NCBI GenBank assembly: GCA_030529525.1
Contig: JAUMWS010000002.1
Location: forward strand, 1-54,916
Source of the DNA: Porphyromonas sp.
Lineage (GTDB): Bacteria; Bacteroidota; Bacteroidia; Bacteroidales; Porphyromonadaceae
DNA: 54,916 nucleotides
Direction of reading: 5' to 3'
Position 1 is the stretch's first letter. The number at the start of each line of letters is the position of its first letter. Positions 35,049-43,469 of the stretch are shown here, one piece after another. A program made the position numbers and the translations under genes. The notes below the pieces were generated by a model that searched no databases, had not been told where the DNA came from, and saw nothing but the letters and a program-made list of their open reading frames with translations.

Positions 35049-35300
35049 ATGTCAAAAATTTGTCAAATAACCGGGAAAAGAGCGATGGTGGGAAATAACG
35101 TTTCTCACTCTAAGAGACGCACTAAACGAGTATTCGATGCGAACCTCTTCGACAGAAAGTTCTACTGGGTGGAAGAAGACTGCTGGATCCGTATCAAAGT
35201 ATCTGCAGCAGGTTTGAGACTGATCAATAAAATCGGTTTGGATGCCGCTCTTCGCAGAGCAGCAGAAAACGGTACTCTTAGAAAGTACACTCTACTCTAA
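35049..35300 (+). CDS. rpmB: 50S ribosomal protein L28
   Basis: The 83-residue large-subunit protein begins [20 protein letters not shown], followed by [18 protein letters not shown] and a C-terminal [16 protein letters not shown]. These match L28 along its length. First gene of the L28-L33-DUF4295 operon, with two candidate promoters. Confidence 0.97.
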   Translation: MSKICQITGKRAMVGNNVSHSKRRTKRVFDANLFDRKFYWVEEDCWIRIKVSAAGLRLINKIGLDAALRRAAENGTLRKYTLL

Positions 35301-35338
35301 TTTTTCTAATCTATTCACTTTAATCCCGAAAATTACTT

Positions 35339-35527
35339 ATGGCTAAGAAAGCAAAAGGTAATAGAATCCAAGTGATCCTTGAGTGTACCGAACACAAAGA
35401 GAGTGGAATGCCAGGTACTTCAAGATACATTACCACGAAAAACAGAAAGAATACAACACAGAGACTTGAGCTTAAGAAGTACAATCCTATCCTTAAGCGC
35501 ATGACTCTTCACAAAGAAATTAAATAA
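35339..35527 (+). CDS. rpmG: 50S ribosomal protein L33
   Basis: The 62-residue protein has [23 protein letters not shown] and the C-terminal [16 protein letters not shown] of L33. Only one cysteine is present, so this is the zinc-free (C-minus) form that lacks the two CxxC pairs. It lies between rpmB and the DUF4295 gene. Confidence 0.97.
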   Translation: MAKKAKGNRIQVILECTEHKESGMPGTSRYITTKNRKNTTQRLELKKYNPILKRMTLHKEIK

Positions 35528-35541
35528 CACACGTATAAACT

Positions 35542-35697
35542 ATGGCAAAAAAAGCAGTGGCGTCCTTCAAAACGGGTGACGGGCGTACATACTCCAAGGT
35601 TATTCGCATGGTGAAATCTCCTAAAACAGGTGCTTATGTATTTGAAGAGGAGATGGTTCCTAACGATAACGTAAAGGAAGCTCTTGCTAAGAAGTAA
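35542..35697 (+). CDS. DUF4295-family small protein
   Basis: The 51-residue basic protein starts MAKKAVASFKTGDGRTYSKV and ends EEEMVPNDNVKEALAKK. It lies 14 nt after rpmG. DUF4295 proteins are found after L28 and L33 throughout Bacteroidota and are probably ribosome-associated, though their exact role is not known to me. The start ATG and stop TAA at 35695 are clear. Confidence 0.9.
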   Translation: MAKKAVASFKTGDGRTYSKVIRMVKSPKTGAYVFEEEMVPNDNVKEALAKK

Positions 35698-35782
35698 CCC
35701 TCTTTATCCCAATACAAAATCGGATAAGTAAAGGGAAGAAAGGCAAGACTGCTTCACCCTACCGCTTAAGAAGAATGTAGTG

Positions 35783-35819
35783 GTAAAGCTTCCGAAAGCT
35801 GACCGAGGCTTTACATTTG
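35783..35819 (+). promoter_or_regulatory. rpsO upstream hairpin and -7 box
   Basis: GTAAAGC (35783-35789) pairs with GCTTTAC (35808-35814), with AGCTT/AAGCT inside. This recalls S15-binding leader structures. However, TACATTTG at 35812-35819 is also a perfect -7 box (no TTG at -33), which would place transcription start after the hairpin. The two readings conflict unless transcription enters from the L28 operon. Confidence 0.35.
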
Positions 35820-35872
35820 AATTAAGCAAACTATATACATCAAGAAACAACAAAACAAAACATTAGAAAGAC

Positions 35873-36142
35873 ATGTATTTAGATTCAGCTAAAAAAACTG
35901 AGCTTTTCGAGAAATACGGCAAAGGCACAAACGATACAGGCTCACCAGAAAGCCAAATCGCTCTGTTCACTTTTAGAATATCACACCTAACAGAGCACTT
36001 GAAACGCAACCGCAAGGACTTCAATACAGAACGCTCTCTAAAGAGACTTGTTGGTAAGCGTCGTCGTCTTCTCGATTACCTCACCAGAGTTGACATTGAA
36101 AGATATCGTGCTATAATTAAGGAACTTGGCATCCGTAGATAA
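35873..36142 (+). CDS. rpsO: 30S ribosomal protein S15
   Basis: The 89-residue protein binds the 16S central domain early in assembly. Seen are TGSPESQIALFTFRISHLTEHL, a four-helix pattern and LVGKRRRLLDYL near the end, as in all S15. It is separated from the L28 operon by 175 nt and is followed by a strong terminator. Confidence 0.97.
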   Translation: MYLDSAKKTELFEKYGKGTNDTGSPESQIALFTFRISHLTEHLKRNRKDFNTERSLKRLVGKRRRLLDYLTRVDIERYRAIIKELGIRR

Positions 36143-36211
36143 TAACAATCTATATCTGAGACAAAAGGTTTCCTTAAGAAAAATATGGCAGTTGATAGCT
36201 GCCTGAATACA

Positions 36212-36256
36212 AAGAGGGTGAGTCAAATATTCAGTTTTTGATTCACCCTCTTCCTT
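36212..36256 (+). terminator. Terminator of rpsO
   Basis: AAGAGGGTGAGTCAAA pairs with TTTTGATTCACCCTCTT (one mismatch), followed by CCTTT. Confidence 0.85.
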
Positions 36257-36299
36257 TACTCCAAATAGGATATAAGAGTTCACAACAACACCCGACAAT

Positions 36300-36857
36300 A
36301 TGCAAATGTTATCCCTGACAACTCCATCTCTTCTTTTCAGTGCAATTTCCCTCATACTTTTGGCATTCACCAACAGATTTTTATCCTATGCATCTGTGGT
36401 TCGGAACCTTCAGGAGCAGGCAGAAAGACACCCCGAGCAGAATCACATACCCCAGATACAAAACCTATACAAAAGACTTAAGCTGGTAAGGATAATGCAA
36501 AATCTGGGGACGGCAAGCTTTCTGATGTGCGTGGTATCCATGCTCGCCATATTCATGAGTCTGGATGACATGGCAACCTATACCTTCTTTTTGGCCCTCG
36601 TACTACTTGCTGTCTCTCTCGTCGTATGCCTTTGGGAGATTCAGATATCCATAAAAGCACTCCAAATCAATCTGGATCGCCTGTTCCTCTCAGAGAAGAG
36701 AAGGAAACAGAGAAATATGGATAACAAAACCGTCGAAACCCTTGCAAAAAGAAGGCGCAGACCTGCTAAAAATGGCACAAAGCAGGAAATAGAACAACTT
36801 CTCAACAAGGACAAAGAAAATATTGTTCAAAAAAGCAGGAAGGGTTTGCAGGATTAA
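36300..36857 (+). CDS. DUF2721-family membrane protein
   Basis: The 185-residue inner-membrane protein has three hydrophobic helices: about 9-28 (SLLFSAISLILLAFTNRF), 70-90 and 94-113. The pattern NRFLSYASVVRNL, then ...NLYKRLKLVRIMQN, matches DUF2721. The last 60 residues are a soluble basic tail with KRRRRPAKNG that may bind nucleic acid or lipid. ATG 36306 is an equal start candidate. The function is unknown. Its 3' end contains the promoter of the following tRNA-rpsT unit. Confidence 0.8.
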   Translation: MQMLSLTTPSLLFSAISLILLAFTNRFLSYASVVRNLQEQAERHPEQNHIPQIQNLYKRLKLVRIMQNLGTASFLMCVVSMLAIFMSLDDMATYTFFLALVLLAVSLVVCLWEIQISIKALQINLDRLFLSEKRRKQRNMDNKTVETLAKRRRRPAKNGTKQEIEQLLNKDKENIVQKSRKGLQD

Positions 36858-36876
36858 AAAAAAGTCTCTATCTTTG
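36846..36876 (+). promoter_or_regulatory. Promoter of the tRNA-Glu/rpsT/tRNA-Glu unit
   Basis: TTG 36846-36848, 20-nt spacer, TATCTTTG 36869-36876. The -33 element lies in the last codons of the DUF2721 gene. Start near 36883. Confidence 0.85.
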
Positions 36877-36915
36877 CATTCGCTAAACCTCCAAAGGAGA
36901 ACAGCATAGAGCCTT

Positions 36916-36987
36916 GGCCCATTCGTCTATCGGTTAGGACGCAAGATTTTCATTCTTGAAAGAGGGGTTCGATTCCCCTATGGGCTA
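36916..36987 (+). tRNA. tRNA-Glu (UUC), copy 1
   Basis: The 72-nt cloverleaf has a 7-bp acceptor stem (GGCCCAT/ATGGGCT with a G-T end pair), D arm with GGTTAGGAC, anticodon arm CAAGA-TTTTCAT-TCTTG with anticodon TTC, and T arm GGGG-TTCGATT-CCCC. The CCA end is not encoded. Identical to copy 2. Confidence 0.97.
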
Positions 36988-37030
36988 CTAAAGAAAATAA
37001 ACTAAAGATTATTAGATAGAAAATTTAGAC

Positions 37031-37282
37031 ATGGCAAATCATAAGTCTGCACTTAAAAGAATAAGACAATCCAGAGCACGTCGCTTGCGCAATCGCTACT
37101 ATGCTCGTACTATGCGTTCATCTGTTCGCAAGTTTAGAGCTCTAACAGATAAAGCTGTTGCATTAGAGAGACTTCCGGAAGTGGTTTCAATGCTCGACAG
37201 AATGGCTGGCAAAAGACGCATTCACAAGAATAAAGCGGCCAATCTTAAGTCTAAGCTGACTCGCTTCGCAAATAGCCTATAA
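37031..37282 (+). CDS. rpsT: 30S ribosomal protein S20
   Basis: The 83-residue basic protein starts [20 protein letters not shown] and ends [20 protein letters not shown], as S20 does. It lies between two identical tRNA-Glu genes and is probably processed from a tRNA-mRNA-tRNA transcript. Confidence 0.96.
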   Translation: MANHKSALKRIRQSRARRLRNRYYARTMRSSVRKFRALTDKAVALERLPEVVSMLDRMAGKRRIHKNKAANLKSKLTRFANSL

Positions 37283-37310
37283 CAGTATCAAGTAAGAAGA
37301 TCGACTTCTT

Positions 37311-37382
37311 GGCCCATTCGTCTATCGGTTAGGACGCAAGATTTTCATTCTTGAAAGAGGGGTTCGATTCCCCTATGGGCTA
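37311..37382 (+). tRNA. tRNA-Glu (UUC), copy 2
   Basis: Identical in all 72 nt to copy 1, with a few identical flanking bases (CTT before, CTAAA after). Followed by a terminator. Confidence 0.97.
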
Positions 37383-37399
37383 CTAAAATAAGACAAAAC

Positions 37400-37440
37400 A
37401 AAGGCTTGTTCTCTCATTTGGGAGAATAAGCCTTTTTGTT
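37400..37440 (+). terminator. Terminator of the tRNA-rpsT unit
   Basis: AAAGGCTTGTTCTC and GAGAATAAGCCTTT form a stem with one mismatch, followed by TTGTTTT. Confidence 0.87.
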
Positions 37441-37492
37441 TTAATATAGTTCAGTTAAGAAAGAAACAGAACCACGCTACAAGAGAAAGCTT

Positions 37493-38050
37493 ATGGTATT
37501 TCTTTGGCAACTATTCCGCACATTCTTCATAATAGGAGGCTTCACATTCGGAGGCGGTCATGCCATGCTACCTATCATACAAGAAGAGATTGTAAACAAG
37601 AAAAAATGGCTCACAGATAAGGAGTTCATAGATCTTTTTGCTGTAGCCCAATCTCTACCCGGAGTATTTGCCGTGAACATGTCTATCTTTATAGGTTACA
37701 AGCTTAGAGGCCCGATCGGTGCTGTTGCTTGTGCTCTTGGAGCCACCTTACCCTCATTCCTTATTATTCTTATCCTTGCTCTCTTCTTCTCCCAAATTAG
37801 AGAGAATGAGTATGTGGAGAGAGTATTCAAAGGTCTTCGCCCGATTGTTGTGGCAATGATAGCCGCTCCGGTTTTTCAGACATGGAAAAAGCTTCATCTT
37901 CCAAATACGAGTATATGGATTCCCGTTGCGGTAGCCATTGCCGTTTGGTACTTTGGAATATCTCCCATTGCCGTCATTATAGTGGCAGGTGCTCTTGGTT
38001 ACATTTACACAGAACACATTAGAAAAAGACTTCATTCCGAGCAAAAATAA
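37493..38050 (+). CDS. chrA: Chromate transporter half, N-type (ChrA family)
   Basis: The 185-residue membrane protein is half of a split short-chain CHR transporter. It has GGFTFGGGHAMLPIIQEEIV near the N terminus, the conserved SLPGVFAVNMSIFIGYKL and about six helices. Short CHR pairs act together as heterodimers in export of chromate or related anions; whether this one moves chromate is unknown. The second half starts 5 nt downstream. Confidence 0.88.
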   Translation: MVFLWQLFRTFFIIGGFTFGGGHAMLPIIQEEIVNKKKWLTDKEFIDLFAVAQSLPGVFAVNMSIFIGYKLRGPIGAVACALGATLPSFLIILILALFFSQIRENEYVERVFKGLRPIVVAMIAAPVFQTWKKLHLPNTSIWIPVAVAIAVWYFGISPIAVIIVAGALGYIYTEHIRKRLHSEQK

Positions 38051-38055
38051 CCGCC

Positions 38056-38589
38056 ATGATCTACTTAGAACTCTTTTACGTCTATCTCAAACTGGGCTTC
38101 TTTGGCTTTGGCGGAGGCTACGCAATGCTCTCTCTCATACAGGACGAAGTGGTAGTGAAACATCAGTGGCTCACTTCACAAGAGTTCACGGACATTGTTG
38201 CCATCTCTCAAATGACACCCGGACCTATCGGCATCAACAGTGCCACGTATATAGGCTATGTTGTTACCGGCTCTGTTTGGGGCAGTCTTCTCGCCACGGT
38301 TTCTGTGATGCTACCGTCGTTTCTTCTGGTTTTTATCATCTCCTACTCTTTTTCCAAGTTTGCCAACAACAGGCATGTAGAAGCGGTTTTTAAGGGTATC
38401 AGACCTGCAGCTATCGGGCTTATAGCCTCTGCGGCGCTGCTTCTCTGCAATAGCGACAACTTCATAGACTATAAAAGCATTCTCTTTTTCGGCATTGCTC
38501 TCTGGGTAACTCTTAAGAAACTTTTGCATCCTATCCTCACAATCATCTTAGGTGGGATAGTCAGTTTTATTGTCTACTCCATCTGGTAA
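38056..38589 (+). CDS. chrA: Chromate transporter half, C-type (ChrA family)
   Basis: The 177-residue partner of the preceding gene has the same block order: GFFGFGGGYAMLSLIQDEVV, then QMTPGPIGINSATYIGYVV, then further helices ending in LTIILGGIVSFIVYS. The two are divergent paralogues, as usual for antiparallel CHR halves. Followed by a separately promoted Cys-rich lipoprotein gene. Confidence 0.88.
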   Translation: MIYLELFYVYLKLGFFGFGGGYAMLSLIQDEVVVKHQWLTSQEFTDIVAISQMTPGPIGINSATYIGYVVTGSVWGSLLATVSVMLPSFLLVFIISYSFSKFANNRHVEAVFKGIRPAAIGLIASAALLLCNSDNFIDYKSILFFGIALWVTLKKLLHPILTIILGGIVSFIVYSIW

Positions 38590-38665
38590 ATTTGCTCATA
38601 ATCGCCCTTTATTGTAGAAAAAGCAGCGATTTTATGGGTATCAATAAAAATAAATTGCCAAATCT

Positions 38666-38696
38666 TTGGCGCAATGAATATATTGAACTAATTTTG
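38666..38696 (+). promoter_or_regulatory. Promoter of the Cys-repeat lipoprotein gene
   Basis: TTG 38666-38668, 20-nt spacer, TAATTTTG 38689-38696. Start near 38703, so ATG 38742 is used rather than upstream in-frame codons. Confidence 0.82.
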
Positions 38697-38741
38697 CAGG
38701 GAAAGAAGTATTGTTCAATATATAACTCTCAAAAAAAAGTT

Positions 38742-38999
38742 ATGAAAGCAAAAATTTTCAAATTCGCCTTGGCTACTGTTTTCACTCTTGCTTTGGCTTC
38801 TTGTTCAGGTAACAAGTCTGCAGAAACTACAACTGAAGAAACAGTTGCTCCTGTAGAAATAGTAGAAGTAGTAGAAGAAACTCCAACTGACAGCCTATCT
38901 TGCGAAGGTAAGGAAGGTTGCGAGCACAAAGAAAACTGCGAAAACAAGGAAGGTTGCGAGCACAAAGAAGGTGGCGAATGCGCTAAAGATAAAGCATAA
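38742..38999 (+). CDS. Small Cys/Glu-rich lipoprotein
   Basis: The 85-residue product has a lipoprotein signal peptide (FALATVFTLALASC, lipid Cys about 21), then an acidic Thr/Glu/Val stretch and a C-terminal repeat region of about 30 residues. In that region KEGCEHKE occurs twice and four cysteines are spaced exactly C-x5-C-x5-C-x5-C, followed by one more Cys; His occurs in each EHKE. The pattern suggests metal binding or disulfides, but I know no family for it. It has its own promoter and two hairpins after it. The frame is open from 38592, upstream of the promoter, which is why the later ATG is chosen. Confidence 0.78.
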   Translation: MKAKIFKFALATVFTLALASCSGNKSAETTTEETVAPVEIVEVVEETPTDSLSCEGKEGCEHKENCENKEGCEHKEGGECAKDKA

Positions 39000-39011
39000 G
39001 GCGAAATAGAG

Positions 39012-39098
39012 TAAGACAGAAAGAAGATACATCTGGTATCTGTCTTAGAAAAAGTAAAAAGCGGAACAAGGCAAAAAGCCTGTTCCGCTTTTCTTTTT
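39012..39098 (+). terminator. Tandem hairpins, second a strong terminator
   Basis: First hairpin: TAAGACA (39012-39018) with TGTCTTA (39041-39047) and inner GATAC/GTATC. Second: AAAAGCGGAACAAGGC (39057-39072) with GCC-TGTTCCGCTTTT (39078-39092), followed by CTTTTTG. Confidence 0.87.
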
Positions 39099-39221
39099 GC
39101 CTTAACGTTTATCTTTGATACGATCTATCATCCCCTAAGAGAGCGATGCGATAATGGGCAGATACTCAATATGATTTTATCCCATATAGAAGATTAAATA
39201 TCACAGATTAGGCATCAGGTT

Positions 39222-39418
39222 CCGAAAGAGCCCAAATCAAAACAGCTTTGAATGCCTTTCGTAAAACGTCTGTACAGGAACATAAATCTCTTCAATGCCT
39301 TTAAAATATCGCCTTCAAGATTCGACTTCTAAAAATCAAGGGGTGATTTGTAGCATTCAAAGCTTGCTTCCTCACAATTGAGCTCTGATTACAAACTCTA
39401 AATCTGTTTGGGGATAAA
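39222..39418 (+). repeat. 21-bp tandem-unit intergenic element, copy C
   Basis: Units lie at 39313-39333, 39334-39354, 39355-39375 and 39376-39396. The upstream box GTACAGGAACA begins at 39272, again 41 bp before the first unit. CCGAAAGAGCC at 39222-39232 matches copy B at nearly the same distance. TGATTTGTAGCATTCAA is identical to copy A. GGATAAA follows at 39412. In-frame stops break the heptad reading frame seen in the other copies, which argues that the element is not coding. The rest of the 39099-39606 gap shows no gene. Confidence 0.75.
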
Positions 39419-39606
39419 AAAGAACTCTATCAGACAACTTTGCAAACACGGTTACGAGATAATTGAAACAAACAGGAGGGAGAATATTTTCCCTTTAGAA
39501 GAATAGAGTCGGAACCTCAAGCAAAAGATTTTAGCAGATTGCTGTGAAAATATAGAGACAAAAACAGTACCTTAGCTACCGGCTAAATGGAAAACAAAAT
39601 GAAAAT

Positions 39607-39951
39607 ATGAGAAAAATAATCTTGATATTGGCTCTCTGCCTGGCTTCGTTTTACGGACATGCACAATCGGATCCGAAAGTGAACAAACAGGTACAAGCTG
39701 TCCGAATGGCATACAATAAAGCGGGTCAAAGTGCAGAACAAGCATCAAAAGCGAAAGAGAAAGAAAACTATATGGCTCTCACCATGTCCCGAAATATGCC
39801 GGGCAATGGTCTCTGCTATCTGACATCCGAATTTTTCTTTCTTCCCGGCTCTGATGAAGACCGTCCACTCAGCGATCTCTATCTTGTACGGACATCATGG
39901 AACTATGCGACACGCAAATTTTACCGAGAGTTCTTGTTTTATGTAGAGTAA
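39607..39951 (+). pseudogene. Secreted protein gene cut at its 3' end by the RIT element
   Basis: The frame encodes 114 residues with a signal peptide (IILILALCLASFYGHA) and a mature part of unknown family (SDPKVNKQVQAVRMAYNKAG, LVRTSWNYATRKFYREFLF). The last residues FYVE and the stop codon are encoded by the element's left inverted repeat (from 39937). The natural C terminus was therefore probably replaced by insertion. The sequence right of the element does not continue it. It may still be expressed as a shortened secreted protein. No family was recognised. Confidence 0.6.
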
Positions 39952-39969
39952 ATCTTTATGTAAAGTATA
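39937..39969 (+). repeat. Left terminal inverted repeat of the RIT element
   Basis: 33 bp, perfect complement of 43470-43502. It consists of two 13-bp direct repeats, TTTATGTAGAGTA and TTTATGTAAAGTA, separated by four bases: a likely pair of recombinase-binding sites. It carries TATGTAGAGTAA, which ends open frames that run into the element. Confidence 0.92.
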
Positions 39970-40005
39970 GTTTTATTTACTGATATATCATTCTATTACT
40001 TAAGT

Positions 40006-40067
40006 AATTGCCTATATAACTTTTCATAAACTCTTTCCATAAATATATTTGTATTACATAGGCAATT
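40006..40067. promoter_or_regulatory. RIT promoter region with flanking inverted repeat
   Basis: AATTGCCTAT (40006-40015) and ATAGGCAATT (40058-40067) are perfect inverted arms. Between them TATATTTG at 40044-40051 is a perfect -7 box. The arms could be a recombinase or repressor site controlling the trio. Confidence 0.6.
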
Positions 40068-40091
40068 TAGCCGGCATTAAAACAATATTTT

Positions 40092-41324
40092 ATGGAAAGA
40101 GATATTAATCAACTTGTTTCGGAGTGTTACCAATTTTTGGTTAAGAACAATTATACTCCCAGCACACTGTTTCAGTACAAATCATTATGGAATCGTGGCA
40201 TTCTTTCATACATGGAAACTAAAGGGGAAACTATTTATTCTGAAAAGTTAGGAAGTGACTTTATCGTAGATTGCTATCCAGATACGGATAATAGCCCGAC
40301 TGCAACATCCATGTCAAGAAGCATTCGTTTTCTAAATGACTACCTTAAGCTTGGGTATGTGAGAGAAAAAGCATTCCAACCTATAGATTATCCTTTGTGT
40401 GGAGAAATCGGTTCCTACATGGAATTGTTTATTTCTCATTTACAAGAAAATAGGAGAAGCCCAATTACAATAGGTGGATACAGGAGAGGATTATACCGTT
40501 TTTTGACCTATCTTACAAAACAAGGGGTAACCACTGTAAATTCAATAAAAGAGCATCACATATTACAGTTCATCTCAACTTGGGAAAATTCAAAATCAAT
40601 CATAGTCGGCTACTTGCATGTATTATTTCATTTTTGGTATGAGAATCATATTACCGCAAGTAATTATGAGGAAATTTTGAAAGCATACCGATGGCGTAGG
40701 AAAGAACGTATTCCCTCTTTTTTCAACAAGGAAGAGCTCATGTGCATTGAGCATTCCATTGACAGGGGCGGTAGTGTAGGGAAACGGGACTATGTCATGT
40801 TTCTGCTGGCAAGCCGTCTTGGGCTTAGGGCTTCCGATATTGCAAAACTCAAGTTTGCGAACATAGACTGGGAAAAGAATGAGATAACCATCATTCAATA
40901 CAAGACGGGCAAAAAAATAATATTGCCGCTATTGACAGACATTGGCAATGCCATCATCGACTATCTTCAATATGGGCGTCCAAAATCCACTTCTCAACAA
41001 ATCTTCATATCGTCCAGAGCACCATATAAACCAGCCACATCCAGTATCGTATGTGGAGCAATTAGGAAAATAATCTAAGAATCTGATATTGCAGTAGGAA
41101 ACAGACATCACGGAGCACATTCCTTACGGCATAGTTTGGCAAGTTGTCTTATAAACTATGAAACCCCGATACCCGTCATCACCGGTATTTTGGGACATGA
41201 AAGCAGCACCACTACCATGACATATTTACATCTGGATATCAATTCGTTACTTAAATGTTCACTTCCAGTTCCAGCAGTTGATGATAATTTTTACACACAA
41301 AGAGGAGGGGCTTTCTATGAGTAG
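40092..41324 (+). pseudogene. ritA: First RIT tyrosine recombinase, interrupted by an in-frame stop
   Basis: The frame would give 410 residues but has a TAA at 41076-41078 (codon 329). The first part holds the SAM-like core-binding domain and the first catalytic Arg (SRLGLRASDIAKL). After the stop the same frame continues without shift (ESDIAVGNRHHGAHSLRHS, TGILGHESSTTTMTYLHLD) and supplies the HxLRH box and the nucleophile Tyr. The lesion is thus one nonsense codon, not an indel. The truncated product lacks the active-site Tyr and should be inactive unless the stop is read through. No ATG before 41136 restarts it; a fragment from 41136 would lack the box II Arg. Confidence 0.85.
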
Positions 41325-42306
41325 GAAAATAGAATATAAAAGCGTATTGTCTTTCTATATCGAAAGATTTGTGGCATTAAAAGAAGCTGTAGGATATAAT
41401 ACACGTGGAATCAAGTATAAAATGTTTGAAATAGACAATTTCTATGTTGAGAATGACATCAAAACGCCTGTCATCACAAGGGAAATCATAGATAAATGGC
41501 GCAGTACCAGAATAAATGACAGTATCGGTACTTTACATGGAAAATATTCCACATGGGCCCAATTAGCCCGATTCATGAGTAGAAACGGATGCGAATGCTA
41601 CATTCCCCAACTACCACGTTATACACGCAGTATGAGGGATGGATATGCCCCTTATATATTCACACATGAACAAATGAAGAATATCTTTGCCTGTAGCGAG
41701 AGACTGAATTTGCGTAATAATGACGTGAGGAACACCTTATTTTGCGTTCCCGCAGTTATTCGCTTGCTTTATAGCACAGGCATTCGGATTTCCGAAGCCT
41801 TATCCATAAGGAATGAAGACATTAATATGAATGACAGATATATCCATATCCGCAAAAGCAAAAACGGATGTGAACGTCTTGTTCCGATAAACAATGAACT
41901 CAAGTCGGTTATGGAACAATACCGGCACTATCGAGATAAGATGCCATTGAAGGATATCAACAAATCAGATAAGCAGTTTTTCATAAAACCTGATGGAACG
42001 GCGTGCCAACAACAGGCAATCTATAAATGGTTTCGGAAAATTTTACGCAAGTGTGGCATACCATATACAGAGAATAATCAAGGACCACGTCTTCATGACT
42101 TGCGCCATACAATGGCAGTACATGCGTTAGAGCAGATGGTTCGTAACGGCATGGATTTATATGTTTCCATGCCGATTATATCCGCATGTCTGGGACACAA
42201 ATCTCTTTCCGCCACCGGACAATACGTCAGATTAGCTCACGAAATGTTTCCGGAATTAGCCGAACAGTGCTCGCTCCTCACCTCATTCGTATATCCTAAT
42301 ATATAA
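41317..42306 (+). CDS. ritB: Second RIT tyrosine recombinase
   Basis: The 329-residue tyrosine recombinase starts at ATG 41317, preceded by a purine-rich AGAGGAGGGG ribosome site; the frame is open from 41278 without better support. An N-terminal core-binding domain occupies about 1-100. The catalytic Arg is in LLYSTGIRISEALSI, box II is HDLRHTMAVHAL and the nucleophile is in LGHKSLSATGQYVRL. It overlaps the first recombinase frame by 8 nt, a coupling that supports the original three-gene operon. Confidence 0.88.
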   Translation: MSRKIEYKSVLSFYIERFVALKEAVGYNTRGIKYKMFEIDNFYVENDIKTPVITREIIDKWRSTRINDSIGTLHGKYSTWAQLARFMSRNGCECYIPQLPRYTRSMRDGYAPYIFTHEQMKNIFACSERLNLRNNDVRNTLFCVPAVIRLLYSTGIRISEALSIRNEDINMNDRYIHIRKSKNGCERLVPINNELKSVMEQYRHYRDKMPLKDINKSDKQFFIKPDGTACQQQAIYKWFRKILRKCGIPYTENNQGPRLHDLRHTMAVHALEQMVRNGMDLYVSMPIISACLGHKSLSATGQYVRLAHEMFPELAEQCSLLTSFVYPNI

Positions 42307-42310
42307 GCCT

Positions 42311-43357
42311 ATGAAAACAAGCACGGACTTTGCAATACATTTAAGTCGCTTTTTATCGGAATATCTTCCCCATGAAAGGGGTATGAGCCATCATACGGTA
42401 CTTGCATACAGAGACACATTCATGCAATTTATCCGTTATATGAAAGCAGAGAAAAAGATATCGGTTGAAAAATTGACATTAGATAAGTTGTCAAAGGAAG
42501 TTGTTACTGATTTCCTTGAATGGGTACAAAATGAACGTAATTGTAGTACATCTACTCGCAATTATCGGTTGGCAGCAATACATTCTTTCGTATCATATCT
42601 TCAATATGAAGATATTGCACAACTTGACAGATGGCAAAAAATATTGTCCATTAAAATGAAAAAGGTGGAACAAAAAACAATTAATTTCCTTACGGTAGAT
42701 GCCATAAAACTTCTATTGGAACAGCCTGATAGAACGACACCGAAAGGGAGAAGGAATTTAGCCCTGTTAGCTCTGATGTATGATACTGGGGCAAGAGTTC
42801 AGGAAATTATAAATCTGACACCGGAAGCTGTCAATATAGCAAGTACGCCATACACTGTACGTTTGTTTGGAAAAGGGCAAAAGTATAGAGTTGTTCCGTT
42901 AATGGAAGCGCAAGTTCTACTATTGAAAAAATATATGGAGGAAAACCATTTGATGGAAACATGCCATTTGAAACATCCACTGTTTTTTAATAGCAGAAAA
43001 GAAAAATTGACACGGGCAGGCATTGCATATATCTTGAATACCTATGTGGAAATGGCAAGAACAATCAATCCTCAAATTATCCCGGATTCAATCAGTTGCC
43101 ATTCCCTCCGGCACAGTAAAGCGATGCATCTGCTTCAAGCCGGAGTTAATTTGGTTTATATCCGTGACATTTTAGGACATGTTTCTGTACAAACAACGGA
43201 GGTGTATGCTAATGCCGATTCCCAACAAAAAAGGGAAGCTCTCGAAAAGAACTATATAAAATTGATACCGGAAACTGAAACAACCCGACAATGGGACAAC
43301 AACCGGAATTTGCTGGAATGGTTAAAGAACTTTGGTAAGTATTCATTGAAAGAATGA
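42311..43357 (+). CDS. ritC: Third RIT tyrosine recombinase
   Basis: The 348-residue XerC/D-like recombinase is complete. The N-terminal SAM-like domain has HHTVLAYRDTFMQFIRYM and TSTRNYRLAAIHSFVSYLQ. The catalytic Arg is in LMYDTGARVQEIINL, the Lys is in FGKGQKYRVVPL, box II is HSLRHSKAMHLLQ and the nucleophile is in LGHVSVQTTEVYANA. It starts 4 nt after the second gene. The 112 nt from its stop to the right inverted repeat are non-coding. Confidence 0.9.
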   Translation: MKTSTDFAIHLSRFLSEYLPHERGMSHHTVLAYRDTFMQFIRYMKAEKKISVEKLTLDKLSKEVVTDFLEWVQNERNCSTSTRNYRLAAIHSFVSYLQYEDIAQLDRWQKILSIKMKKVEQKTINFLTVDAIKLLLEQPDRTTPKGRRNLALLALMYDTGARVQEIINLTPEAVNIASTPYTVRLFGKGQKYRVVPLMEAQVLLLKKYMEENHLMETCHLKHPLFFNSRKEKLTRAGIAYILNTYVEMARTINPQIIPDSISCHSLRHSKAMHLLQAGVNLVYIRDILGHVSVQTTEVYANADSQQKREALEKNYIKLIPETETTRQWDNNRNLLEWLKNFGKYSLKE

Positions 43358-43469
43358 GAATCTGGCAATCCAACAGGAAAGTCAAACTCTCATTCTTTGT
43401 TCTAATTTTATGCTAAGTCGTATTGTAAAGTGTTTATATAATCAATTGAATATCAATGGCAATTATAAT

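Noticed and set aside
37311-37382. Second tRNA-Glu as an attachment-site duplication of an integrated element
   Set aside because: The copy is a complete tRNA gene with its own terminator, and only rpsT lies between the copies; no integrase is adjacent.
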